Assembly (NCBI RefSeq): GCF_001294645.1
Contig: NZ_CP011868.1
Span: 4,402,001 to 4,466,000 of the forward strand
Reading direction: 5' to 3'
Length of the DNA stretch: 64,000 bases
Origin: Pseudonocardia sp. HH130629-09
Lineage (GTDB): Bacteria; Actinomycetota; Actinomycetes; Mycobacteriales; Pseudonocardiaceae
The notes below the pieces were generated by a model. That model had not been told where the DNA came from and searched no databases. It saw only the letters and a program-made list of their open reading frames with translations. Position numbers and translations under genes: made by a program. Shown here piece after piece: positions 7,855-15,253 of the stretch. The stretch's first letter is position 1. Every line of letters begins with the position of its first letter.

Positions 7855-8784
7855 TCAGGCCAGCAGGGCGGCGATCACCAGCAGCACCGGGACGGCGACG
7901 ACCGTCGAGGCCAGCGCCACGTCGCGGGCCAGCGGGACGGCGCGGTCGTACCGCACGGCGTAGCCGAAGACGTTCTGCGCGGTGGGCAGCGCGGCCAGCA
8001 CCACCGCGGCGAGCAGCGCCGGGCCGGTCAGGCCGAGCACCACCGCGGCGAAGGCCCAGGCGATCACCGGGTGCGCCACATTCTTGATCGCGACGGCGGT
8101 CCACACCGAGACCGCGGTCTCCCCCGTCCCGGGGCGGCGGGCGCCGTGCAGGGATATGCCGAACGCGAGCAGCATGGCGGGCACCGCGAGGTCGGCGAGC
8201 AGCTCGATCGGGGCGGTCACCGGCTCCGGCAGGACGACGCCCGTCGCGGAGACGGTCAGCCCGGCGGCGGTGGCGATCGCGATCGGGTTGCGCAGCGGGG
8301 CGAACGCGACCCGGACCCACCCGGGCCGCTCGCCGCGGCCGTCGCCGGGCAGGACGTCCATCAGGGTCGTGAACAGCGGGGTCAGGATCGCGAGCTGGAA
8401 CAGCAGCACGGGGGCGACGGCGGCGGAGTCGCCGAGCACGTAGGTCGCGATCGGGATGCCGAGGTTGCCCGCGTTGACGTAGCCGGACGCCATCGACCCG
8501 ACGACGACCTCGCCGGCCGGGCGCCGACGGAGCAGCGCGAGCGGCACGAAGAGCAGGCAGGCCACGGTGCTGGTGACCGCGGTGACGACCAGCCCCGAGG
8601 ACAGCACGGCACCGACGTCGGAGTGGCTGAGGGTGGTGAACAGCAGCGCGGGCGTCGCGACGAAGAAGGCGGTGCGGGCGAGGACCTTCGAGCCCTGGTC
8701 ACCGAGCAGGCGTCCGCGGCCGAGGACGTATCCGACGGCCACGACGACGCCGATGACCAGGAAACCCTCGAGGACGCCCACCAC
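7855..8784 (-). CDS. AEC-family membrane carrier (auxin-efflux-carrier-like)
   Basis: A 309-aa integral membrane protein with ten hydrophobic segments arranged as two five-helix halves: N half about residues 5-150, C half about 165-305. The conserved broken-helix motifs are GYVNAGNLGIPIA and LPTAQNVFGYAVRYD. AEC carriers in bacteria include malonate (MdcF-like) and other small-acid transporters. It is surrounded by genes of the amidase/racemase cluster on the same strand, so uptake or export of that pathway's acid is likely. The GTG at 8784 follows TAACAT (8798-8793) by 8 bp, a possible own leaderless promoter. The substrate is not known. Confidence 0.87.
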   Translation of the reverse strand: MVGVLEGFLVIGVVVAVGYVLGRGRLLGDQGSKVLARTAFFVATPALLFTTLSHSDVGAVLSSGLVVTAVTSTVACLLFVPLALLRRRPAGEVVVGSMASGYVNAGNLGIPIATYVLGDSAAVAPVLLFQLAILTPLFTTLMDVLPGDGRGERPGWVRVAFAPLRNPIAIATAAGLTVSATGVVLPEPVTAPIELLADLAVPAMLLAFGISLHGARRPGTGETAVSVWTAVAIKNVAHPVIAWAFAAVVLGLTGPALLAAVVLAALPTAQNVFGYAVRYDRAVPLARDVALASTVVAVPVLLVIAALLA

Positions 8785-8849
8785 GTGCCGACATGTTACG
8801 TATGCGAACTAGTCCCCGGGGTGTCCGGCGGTGCGGTTCACAGGTGCGC

Positions 8850-9527
8850 TCAGGCCGCGCCGGGCATCGCGGCGAGGATCCGGCTGACGGCGTCGTCCAT
8901 GTGCGCGGCCAGCCGGTCGAGCAGCAGCTCGGTGCGGCCGTCGCGCAGGGCGTCGCGCAGCAGTTCGTGCTCGGCGAGCAGCGCGCGGGCGGGCGGGGCG
9001 GTCTGCTGGAACGCGGCGAGACACATCCGCGTCTCGACGAGGAGCCCCTCGGTCATCCGGCGCAGCCGCGGGCTCCCCGAGGCGGCGACGAGCGCGGCGT
9101 GGAAGTCGTGGTCGGCGTCGGCGAGCGCGACGGCGTCGCCCGCCTCGGCCGCGGCGGCCATCACCCCGAGCGGGATCTCCAGCGCGACGACGGCGGCGGC
9201 CCGGTCACCCTCCAGCACCTTCAGCGCCGCGGCCCGCTCGACGGCGGTGCGCGCCAGGTAGACGTCGCGGACGTCGTCGGGACCGAGCTCGCGCACGAAC
9301 AGGCCGCGATGGCGTTCACTGCGCAGCAGCCCCTCGGCGACCAGCCGCTGCATCGCCTCCCGCAGCGGGCCGCGGCTCACCCCGAGCCGGTTCGCGAGGT
9401 CCACCTCGCCGAGCTGGGTGCCCGGCGCGAACGTGCCGCGCATGATCGCGGCACGGATCCGGTCGGCGACGATCTCCGCGGTGGAGCGCCGGCTCACCGG
9501 CTCGAGCTCAGAGACGTCCAGGCCCAC
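8850..9527 (-). CDS. GntR-family regulator with FCD effector domain
   Basis: A 225-aa transcription factor. Residues about 12-80 are the winged helix (ADRIRAAIMRG, GEVDLANRLGVSRGPLREA, RGLFVREL). Residues 90-220 are the all-helical FCD ligand domain, with Asp and His metal-site residues in ADADHDFHAAL and the HELL segment. Its start overlaps the stop of the maleate-isomerase-type gene by 20 bp, so both share one transcript whose promoter carries a TTGTCGACAA site. Autoregulation is therefore likely. The operator copies upstream of the aminotransferase and DUF3830 genes, together with divergent transcription of the dehydrogenase and amidase, define a plausible local regulon. Confidence 0.9.
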   Translation of the reverse strand: MGLDVSELEPVSRRSTAEIVADRIRAAIMRGTFAPGTQLGEVDLANRLGVSRGPLREAMQRLVAEGLLRSERHRGLFVRELGPDDVRDVYLARTAVERAAALKVLEGDRAAAVVALEIPLGVMAAAAEAGDAVALADADHDFHAALVAASGSPRLRRMTEGLLVETRMCLAAFQQTAPPARALLAEHELLRDALRDGRTELLLDRLAAHMDDAVSRILAAMPGAA

Positions 9528-10260
9528 GACTCCACCCCCTCCGGAACAGTGTCCCCAGGCCGGGACGGTCGATGTCGGCCCCGGCCAGGCGCAGGCCCTG
9601 CCAGATGCTCACCTGGTTCGCGGTCAGCACCGGCCTGCCCACCCGCGCCTCCAGCGCGTCGAGCACGTCCACGGTGTGCAGCGCGGTGTCGGGCAGCAGC
9701 ACCGCGTCGGCGCCGGGCGCGTCCGAGGCCACCGCGGCGGCGAACTCCAGCACCGACTCCGGCGGCAGCGTCCCGACCTCGGCGGCGGTGATGATGTCGC
9801 GGGCGGACAGCGTGTGCACGGAGATGTCGTGATGGGTCAGGAAGTGCACGAAGGCGCCGGCGACGTCGGGCGGGTAGGTCGCCCCGACCGCCACCGAGCC
9901 GATTCCGAGCCGTCGACAGGCGTCGACGAAGGCGAACGACGTGCTCGACGTCGGCACACCCGACACCTGTTCCAGCGCCGCGACCTGCCGGGCGGCACCG
10001 TCGGGGCCGAAGATGAACGACCCCGAGGTGCAGGCCCAGACGACCGCGTCCAGCGGGCCCGCCTCCGCGGCGACCCGGCGTGCCCCCTCGGCGAGGACCT
10101 CGTCGCCGCCGATGGCGAGCAGCGCGTCCTCGCGGTGGGCGTCGGTGGCCATCTCGGTGTGGACGAGGGCGAGCCGGCTGCCGTCGGCCAGCAGCTTCTC
10201 GGCGCGCGGGTAGTCGTCCTCGGCGGAGAAGCCCGGGTAGAGGAATCCGACCGTGCTCAT
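9508..10260 (-). CDS. Maleate isomerase / arylmalonate decarboxylase family protein (Asp/Glu racemase superfamily)
   Basis: A 250-aa two-domain enzyme of the Asp/Glu racemase superfamily. VGFLYPGFSAEDDYP at residues 4-18 and VVWACTSGSF (first catalytic Cys) are typical. The second catalytic segment, normally SCTxLRT, reads LLPDTALHTVDVL, so Asp replaces the second Cys. The protein ends with the family motif PVLTANQVSIWQGLRLAG. With only the first Cys, a two-base racemase mechanism is unlikely; decarboxylation or isomerisation chemistry is more plausible. ATG at 10260 lies 10 bp after TAGGAT and directly abuts the TTGTCGACAA operator, so the message is leaderless or nearly so. It overlaps gntR downstream. 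Confidence 0.82.
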   Translation of the reverse strand: MSTVGFLYPGFSAEDDYPRAEKLLADGSRLALVHTEMATDAHREDALLAIGGDEVLAEGARRVAAEAGPLDAVVWACTSGSFIFGPDGAARQVAALEQVSGVPTSSTSFAFVDACRRLGIGSVAVGATYPPDVAGAFVHFLTHHDISVHTLSARDIITAAEVGTLPPESVLEFAAAVASDAPGADAVLLPDTALHTVDVLDALEARVGRPVLTANQVSIWQGLRLAGADIDRPGLGTLFRRGWSRGPGRL

Positions 10261-10276
10261 GTTGTCGACAATCCTA
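10261..10276 (-). promoter_or_regulatory. Promoter and GntR-type operator of the maleate-isomerase-type gene
   Basis: Coding-strand TAGGAT (10276-10271, candidate -10) runs into TTGTCGACAA (10262-10271), whose end touches the ATG at 10260. The geometry implies transcription starting at or next to the start codon and a repressor sitting on the -10 box. The 15-base string TTGTCGACAATCCTA is identical to the site before the aminotransferase gene. Confidence 0.75.
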
Positions 10277-10300
10277 CAGAGACCAGGGTCGCCGCAAGGG

Positions 10301-10798
10301 TCACGACGCCCGTGAGTAGACGAGCCGCTCCCCCACGCTGCCCGCGCGCCACACGTCGTGACAGGCGGTCGCCATCGCGTTGAGCCCGTCGACGATGGTG
10401 GCGAACACGTTGCCCGGCACCCAGCCGACGTCGCCGTTGAGCAGCAGGTTGTTGCGCCCGTAGAAGATCGCGAGGTCGATCCCGCCCTCGGCGGCGTCGA
10501 TGCCCTGGTCGTCCTTGAACGCGCTGTCGAGCATCCCGCCGTGGAAGTCAAAGTAGCAGACGTCGCCCGGGATGGGGGTCACCGTCGGGTTCTCCTGCCC
10601 GATCCGCGGGCCGAATCGCGGGACGATCGTGTAGACCTCGTTGCGGGCGTACTTGGCGTGCTGTGCGTCGCCGCCCTGCGGGCCGTCGGCCAGCGCCTCC
10701 CAGACCGCCGCGGCGGTGCGGGGCGCCTCGGTCTCCAGCAGCGCCGCGGTGCAGGCGACGCCCCGCTTCGCGAGCTCGATCCTGATCAGCTTCGTCAT
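10301..10798 (-). CDS. DUF3830 family protein (cyclophilin-like fold)
   Basis: A 165-aa protein with the DUF3830 pattern: an N-terminal strand KLIRIELAKRGV, the AWxAL-type helix (AAAVWEAL), the GDVCYFDFHGG strand and ILYGRNN-like LAIFYGRNNLLLNG, ending GNVFATIVDGL. The family has a cyclophilin-like barrel and no established reaction. It is commonly found beside Asp/Glu racemase-family and amidase genes, exactly as here. The ATG at 10798 is preceded by TACGAT (10838-10833) and an operator at 10824-10833. A 40-bp gap separates it from the next gene on the same strand. It is probably an enzyme or carrier of the same catabolic route. Confidence 0.82.
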   Translation of the reverse strand: MTKLIRIELAKRGVACTAALLETEAPRTAAAVWEALADGPQGGDAQHAKYARNEVYTIVPRFGPRIGQENPTVTPIPGDVCYFDFHGGMLDSAFKDDQGIDAAEGGIDLAIFYGRNNLLLNGDVGWVPGNVFATIVDGLNAMATACHDVWRAGSVGERLVYSRAS

Positions 10799-10823
10799 CC
10801 GATCCCCCTGTCCGATACGCGGA

Positions 10824-10855
10824 TTGTTGACAATCGTAGGTGCGCTTCCTAGCGT
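10824..10855. promoter_or_regulatory. Divergent promoters with a shared GntR-type operator
   Basis: TTGTTGACAA (10824-10833) differs from the other two operators by one base and is followed by the same ATCnTA string. On the plus strand TTGACA (10827-10832) and TAGCGT (10850-10855) are 17 bp apart, a near-consensus promoter for the dehydrogenase/amidase genes. On the minus strand TACGAT (10838-10833) serves the DUF3830 gene. One bound repressor would cover the plus -35 and the minus -10. Confidence 0.72.
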
Positions 10856-10894
10856 GTCAACGCCGCCCGACCTCCCTACCGACAGGATCTCCCG

Positions 10895-11881
10895 TTGCCG
10901 GTTTCCGCTGGTCAGGACCCGATCACCGTCGCCGTGCTGCACGGCGGGGAGACCCCGCCCGGTCTCGAGCGCCACGCCGGTGACGCACGTCTCCGCTTCG
11001 CCGCCGACGCCGACGGGCTCGCCGCCGCACTGCCCGGCAGCGACGTGCTGCTCACGTGGGACTTCACGTCCGACGCCGTCAAGGACGTCTGGGACGCCAC
11101 CGACACCTCCGCGCTGCGCTGGGTCCACACCGCCAGCGCCGGCGTCGACCGGGTCGCGTTCCCCGCCCTGCTCGCCTCGGGTGCGACGCTGACGAACTCC
11201 CGCGGGGTGTTCGACCGGCCGATCGCCGAGTTCGTGCTCGGCGCGGTGATCGCGTTCGCCAAGGACACCGCCCGCTCGCTCGCGCTGCAGCGGGAGCGGA
11301 CCTGGCGCCACCGCGAGACCGAGACCGTCGCCGGGAAGGTCGCGACGGTCGTCGGGAGCGGGCCGATCGGACGCGCCGTCGCCGACCTGCTGGGTGCGGT
11401 CGGGATGCGGCTGCGGCTGGTCGGCCGGCGCGCCGCGGACGGTGTGCACGCCTTCGAGGAGCTGCCCGGCCTGCTGCCCGACACCGACCACCTGGTGCTC
11501 GCCGCCCCGCTGACCGACGCGACCCGCGGGATGCTGCACTCCGGGACGATCGCCCTGCTGCCCGAGCGGGCCCGGGTCGTCAACGTGGGCCGGGGCGCGC
11601 TCGTCGTGCAGGACGACCTGACCGACGCGCTCGCGACCGGGCGGCTCGCCGGCGCGGCGCTGGACGTGTTCGAGGTCGAGCCGCTGCCCGCGACCTCGCC
11701 GCTGTGGGCGATGGAGCACGTGCTGCTCTCCCCGCACATGTCCGGCGACGTCGTCGGCTGGGAGGACATGCTCGTCGAGCTGTTCGCCGACAACCTCGCG
11801 CGCTTCCGGGACGGCCGGGAGCTGCGCAACGTGGTGGACCCCGAGCGCGGGTACGTGAGCTCATCCGCAGGAAAGGTGTGA
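10895..11881 (+). CDS. D-isomer-specific 2-hydroxyacid dehydrogenase
   Basis: An NAD(P)-dependent 2-hydroxyacid dehydrogenase of 328 aa. The Rossmann motif is GSGPIGRAVADLLG (about residue 150). The catalytic Arg is in NVGRGALV, the Glu in DVFEVEPLP and the His in LSPHMSGD. The TTG at 10895 is supported by AGGA at 10883-10886 and by a TTGACA-N17-TAGCGT promoter ending at 10855. It runs straight into the amidase gene (5 bp gap). The enzyme would interconvert a 2-hydroxy and a 2-oxo acid, consistent with a route in which an amide is hydrolysed and its carbon skeleton oxidised. The substrate is unknown. Confidence 0.88.
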   Translation: MPVSAGQDPITVAVLHGGETPPGLERHAGDARLRFAADADGLAAALPGSDVLLTWDFTSDAVKDVWDATDTSALRWVHTASAGVDRVAFPALLASGATLTNSRGVFDRPIAEFVLGAVIAFAKDTARSLALQRERTWRHRETETVAGKVATVVGSGPIGRAVADLLGAVGMRLRLVGRRAADGVHAFEELPGLLPDTDHLVLAAPLTDATRGMLHSGTIALLPERARVVNVGRGALVVQDDLTDALATGRLAGAALDVFEVEPLPATSPLWAMEHVLLSPHMSGDVVGWEDMLVELFADNLARFRDGRELRNVVDPERGYVSSSAGKV

Positions 11882-11886
11882 CTGCT

Positions 11887-13290
11887 GTGACGACTGCAGA
11901 CCTCAGCGCGACCGAGCTGCTGGCGGGCTACCGCAGCGGCGAGATCTCGCCCGTGCAGGCCACCCGAGACGCGCTGGAGCGGATCGAGGCGCACGACGGC
12001 GCGGTGAACGCGTTCTGCCTGGTCGACCCCGAGTCGGCGCTGTCGCAGGCGAAGGACTCGGAGGCGCGCTGGCAGGCCGGGGAGCCGGTCGGGCCACTCG
12101 ACGGCGTCCCCACCTCGATCAAGGACATGCTCCTGACGATCGGCTGGCCCACCCGCCGCGGCTCGACGACGACGTCGCCGGACGGGCCGTTCGAGGTCGA
12201 CGGCCCGCCGGTGGCCAGGGTCCGCGCCGCGGGTGCGGTGCTGATCGGGAAGAACACCACGCCGGAGCTGGCGTGGAAGGGCGTGACCGACTCGCCGCTG
12301 ACCGGCGTCACCACCAACCCGTGGGACCCGACGAGGACGGCCGGCGGCTCGTCCGGCGGCTCGGCGTCGGCCGTCGGGCTGGGGATGGGACCGCTGTCGC
12401 TGGGCACCGACGCAGGTGGCTCGGTCCGCATCCCGGCCGCGTTCACCGGGACCGTCGCGCACAAGCCCACCTACGGCCGCATCGCGCACTACCCGGGCTC
12501 GGCGTTCGGGACCCTGGCCCACGTCGGCCCGATGACCCGCACCGTCGAGGACGCCGCGCTGCTGTACGACGTCGTCGCCCAGCCCGACACCCGGGACCCG
12601 TGGGTGTTCGACGTGCCCCGTGAGTCGGCCGTCGAGCGGCTCGCCGGCGGCGCGGCGGGTCTGCGGATCGCGTTCTCCCCCACTCTCGGGTTCGTCGACG
12701 TCGACCCGGAGGTGGCGGCGCTCGTCGCCGAGGCGGTCGCGGTGTTCGCCCGTGAGCTCGGTGCGACCGTCGAGAACGCCGACCCCGGTTTCGCCGACCC
12801 GATCGAGCCGTTCCACACGCTCTGGTTCGCCGCCGCCGCGAAGTCCCTGGAGCCCATCGGCGCCGAGGCCAGGAAGGCCATGGACCCGGCGCTGGTGGAG
12901 ATCGCCGAGCAGGGGGCCCGGGTCTCGGCGCTGGACTACCTGGGCGCGATGGCCGTGCGCAACGAGCTGGGGACGCTGATGGGCGCCTTCCACTCCGAGT
13001 ACGACCTGCTGCTCACCCCGACCCTGCCGATCACCGCGTTCGAGGGCGGCCGGGAGGTCCCCGAGGGCTGGCACGACCCGCGCTGGACGTCGTGGACGCC
13101 GTTCACCTACCCGTTCAACATGACCCAGCAGCCCGCGACCTCGGTGCCGTGCGGCTTCACCTCCGCCGGTCTGCCGGTGGGTCTGCAGGTCGTCGGACCG
13201 CGGCAGGCCGACGCCACGGTGCTCGCCGCCGCGCACGCCTACCAGCGCGCGACCACGCACCACCTGCGCCGGCCGCCGCTGCTGGGCTGA
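11887..13290 (+). CDS. Amidase (amidase-signature family)
   Basis: A 467-aa Ser-cisSer-Lys amidohydrolase. The catalytic Lys is in PTSIKDMLL (about residue 79). The glycine/serine signature GGSSGGSASAVGLG leads to TDAGGSVRIPAAF, which holds the cis-Ser and nucleophilic Ser. The GTG at 11887 was chosen over an in-frame GTG at 11878 because GGAAAGG (11870-11876) is then correctly spaced. It is translated right after the dehydrogenase on one transcript. Relatives hydrolyse aliphatic or aromatic amides; here the linked AEC carrier and GntR regulator suggest catabolism of an imported amide or a ring-opened imide. Confidence 0.92.
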   Translation: MTTADLSATELLAGYRSGEISPVQATRDALERIEAHDGAVNAFCLVDPESALSQAKDSEARWQAGEPVGPLDGVPTSIKDMLLTIGWPTRRGSTTTSPDGPFEVDGPPVARVRAAGAVLIGKNTTPELAWKGVTDSPLTGVTTNPWDPTRTAGGSSGGSASAVGLGMGPLSLGTDAGGSVRIPAAFTGTVAHKPTYGRIAHYPGSAFGTLAHVGPMTRTVEDAALLYDVVAQPDTRDPWVFDVPRESAVERLAGGAAGLRIAFSPTLGFVDVDPEVAALVAEAVAVFARELGATVENADPGFADPIEPFHTLWFAAAAKSLEPIGAEARKAMDPALVEIAEQGARVSALDYLGAMAVRNELGTLMGAFHSEYDLLLTPTLPITAFEGGREVPEGWHDPRWTSWTPFTYPFNMTQQPATSVPCGFTSAGLPVGLQVVGPRQADATVLAAAHAYQRATTHHLRRPPLLG

Positions 13291-13295
13291 ACCGG

Positions 13296-13357
13296 CCCCC
13301 TCCACGACGGCGGCGCCGCACCCGGCCGGGGTGCGGCGCCGCCGTCGTACGGAGGGG
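13296..13357. terminator. Strong bidirectional terminator between amidase and tatB
   Basis: A 19-bp perfect stem (13305-13323 with 13329-13347) on a 5-base loop, extended outside by CCCTCC/GGAGGG. It lies between the amidase stop at 13290 and the tatB stop at 13364 and closes both transcripts. Confidence 0.85.
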
Positions 13358-13363
13358 CCGGGG

Positions 13364-13801
13364 TCAGGTCGCGTCCGGGTCCACCGGGGGGCGCTCGTCG
13401 GCGGCCAGCGGCGGCTGCGGCGGACGGACCGGGGCCGGGGTGCTCGCCGCTGCCCCGCCCAGGGCGGCGGCCCCGGCGGCGCCGGCACCCGCTCCCGGGG
13501 CGAACCCGTTGGGCTTGACCGGCGGGGTGGCGACGTCGTCGGAGAACAGGCTCCGGGTGATCGCGGTCCGCGGGTTGAGCGAGCGCAGGCTGCGCAGGTC
13601 GTTGAGCGGCTGCTGGATCTGGTCGAACTCCGGGCCCAGCTCCTTCTTCAGGTGGTTCTGGGCGCCGCTCGCGAACTCCTTGACCTGCCGGACCGCGCGA
13701 CCGACCCAGGCCGCCGCCTCGGGCAGCCGTTCCGGGCCCAGGATGAAGAGCCCCGCCACGACCAGGACGAGGATCTCCGGCATGCCGATGTTCTCGAACA
13801 C
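13364..13801 (-). CDS. tatB: Sec-independent translocase subunit TatB
   Basis: A 145-aa Tat component. One N-terminal transmembrane helix (about residues 7-20, EILVLVVAGLFILGP) is followed by the amphipathic helix with the family motif ERLPEAAAWVGRAVRQVKEF, then a Pro/Ala-rich flexible tail. TatB receives twin-arginine precursors with TatC. In mycobacteria tatB is the last gene of the sigE-rseA-htrA-tatB locus. Here an IS5-family element sits 21 bp upstream of the GTG start, replacing the direct junction with htrA. Expression may now depend on read-through from the insertion elements, which point the same way. Confidence 0.9.
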   Translation of the reverse strand: MFENIGMPEILVLVVAGLFILGPERLPEAAAWVGRAVRQVKEFASGAQNHLKKELGPEFDQIQQPLNDLRSLRSLNPRTAITRSLFSDDVATPPVKPNGFAPGAGAGAAGAAALGGAAASTPAPVRPPQPPLAADERPPVDPDAT

Positions 13802-13848
13802 GACGCCAGCGTACGGGTACTAGGGTGTGTCTCCCAATGCCCAGCCAG

Positions 13849-15253
13849 GGGCCTGTCTCGTGATCGGTGTTTCGGCGTCGTTGCTCAGTAGGTCTCGGCT
13901 CCCGGCCAGCGGTCACCGAACGTGATGGCGAACGCGTTGATCACGGGCTTCCAACGCATCGTCCACCTCGTGCGGCCCGTCCCGGTCGGGTCCAGGCTGC
14001 GAGTCACAAGATACAAGCATTTCATCGCAGCCTGCTCAGTGGGGAAATGACCACGCGCCCGCACCGCGCGCCGGTAGCGGGCGTTAAGCGATTCGATCGC
14101 ATTCGTAGAGCAGATCACCCTTCGAATCTCGACGTCGTAGTCCAAGAACGGCACGAACTCTTCCCACGCGTTGCGCCATAGCCGGATCATCGCCGCGTAC
14201 TTACGGCCCCATTTCTCGTCGAGCTCATCCATAGCGATAAGTGCTGCATTCGGGTTGGGCGCGGCATAGATTGGTTTGATGTCGCGCTTCACCGCGTCCC
14301 AGTCCTGTCGACCCACCAGCCGGAAAGTGTTTCGGATCAGGTGCACGACGCAGGTTTGGACAATGGTTTGCGGCCACACGTTGGCCACGACCTCCGGGAG
14401 TCCTTTGAGGCCGTCGCAGACCAGGAACAGCACGTCACGCACGCCGCGGTTCTTCAGGTCGACCAGCACGCTCATCCAGAACTTCGCGCCCTCACTGCCG
14501 ACGCCCATCCACAGCCCCAGCACGTCCTTGCAGCCGTCCACGGTGACGCCGATGGCTGCGTAGACCGGCCGGTTGGCGACCTGCCCGTCCCGGACCTTGA
14601 CGTGGACAGCGTCGATGAACACCGCGGCGTACACCGAATCCAACGGCCGACCAACCCAGTCATTCATCTCGGCGACGACCTTGTCGGTGATCCGCGAGAC
14701 CGTCTCCTTCGATACTGACGCCCCATAGATGTCAGCGAAATGTGCGGAAACCTCCCCGGTCGTCATCCCTTTCGCATACAGCGACAGTACGACCTCGTCG
14801 ACATCTGTGAGGCGCCGCTGACGCTTCTTCACGATCTGCGGCTCGAAAGTGCTGGCCCTGTCTCTCGGAACGTCGATCTCCACGTCACCCGCGGCATCCG
14901 AGAGAACCGTCTTCGAGCGGGACCCGTTCCGCACGTTGGTGGATTCCCGGCCGGGGTCGGCCCGGTTCTTGTCGTGCCCGAGGTGCTCGGTCATCTCCTC
15001 GTTCAGCGCCGTTTCCAGAACATTCTTGGTAAAGAGCTTCAACAGGCCGTCCGGGCCGGTCAACGCCAGCCCGCGCGCCTTCGCCTCGGCCACCATCGCC
15101 GCCGCAGCGGCCCGCTCCGCCGACGCCTGCCGAGCAGGCTTCGGGTCACCCTCGCTTGGATCCACAAGGTCCGATGTCATCACTGTCCGTGCCCATCTCG
15201 CCGGACCTCAGCCCGGCGTGTCGGGCCGAAAACACCGATCTTGAAACAGTCCC
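13849..15253 (-). mobile_element. IS256-family insertion sequence nested in the IS5 element
   Basis: The 1405-bp element has imperfect 24-bp terminal inverted repeats (13849-13872 and 15230-15253) sharing CTGT, TC and the block GATCGGTGTTT. AGCCAG occurs next to the left end (13843-13848) and 2 bp beyond the right end (15256-15261), probably a degraded 8-bp target duplication. It carries one Mutator-type transposase gene and splits the last codons of the IS5 transposase gene (between TWLR and GDTP). Confidence 0.82.
13885..15180 (-). CDS. IS256-family (Mutator) transposase
   Basis: A 431-aa DDE transposase. The first catalytic Asp is in AVFIDAVHVKVRD, the second in LFLVCDGLKGLPE and the Glu in STNAIESLNARYRRAVR, with the family's HLIRNTFR between them. 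ATG at 15180 is the likely start; a GTG one codon upstream overlaps the end of the disrupted IS5 reading frame only because of where the element landed. Full length with no internal stop, so it may be active. Confidence 0.92.
   Translation of the reverse strand: MTSDLVDPSEGDPKPARQASAERAAAAAMVAEAKARGLALTGPDGLLKLFTKNVLETALNEEMTEHLGHDKNRADPGRESTNVRNGSRSKTVLSDAAGDVEIDVPRDRASTFEPQIVKKRQRRLTDVDEVVLSLYAKGMTTGEVSAHFADIYGASVSKETVSRITDKVVAEMNDWVGRPLDSVYAAVFIDAVHVKVRDGQVANRPVYAAIGVTVDGCKDVLGLWMGVGSEGAKFWMSVLVDLKNRGVRDVLFLVCDGLKGLPEVVANVWPQTIVQTCVVHLIRNTFRLVGRQDWDAVKRDIKPIYAAPNPNAALIAMDELDEKWGRKYAAMIRLWRNAWEEFVPFLDYDVEIRRVICSTNAIESLNARYRRAVRARGHFPTEQAAMKCLYLVTRSLDPTGTGRTRWTMRWKPVINAFAITFGDRWPGAETY

Noticed and set aside
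10813..10821. CCGATACGC near the DUF3830 start as a repeat copy
   Set aside because: Only nine bases of the core, without the GCTCTGCTCA part.
15178..15183. TGATG overlap as a real operon of two transposases
   Set aside because: IS256 terminal repeats at 13849-13872 and 15230-15253 show the junction is due to insertion, not design.
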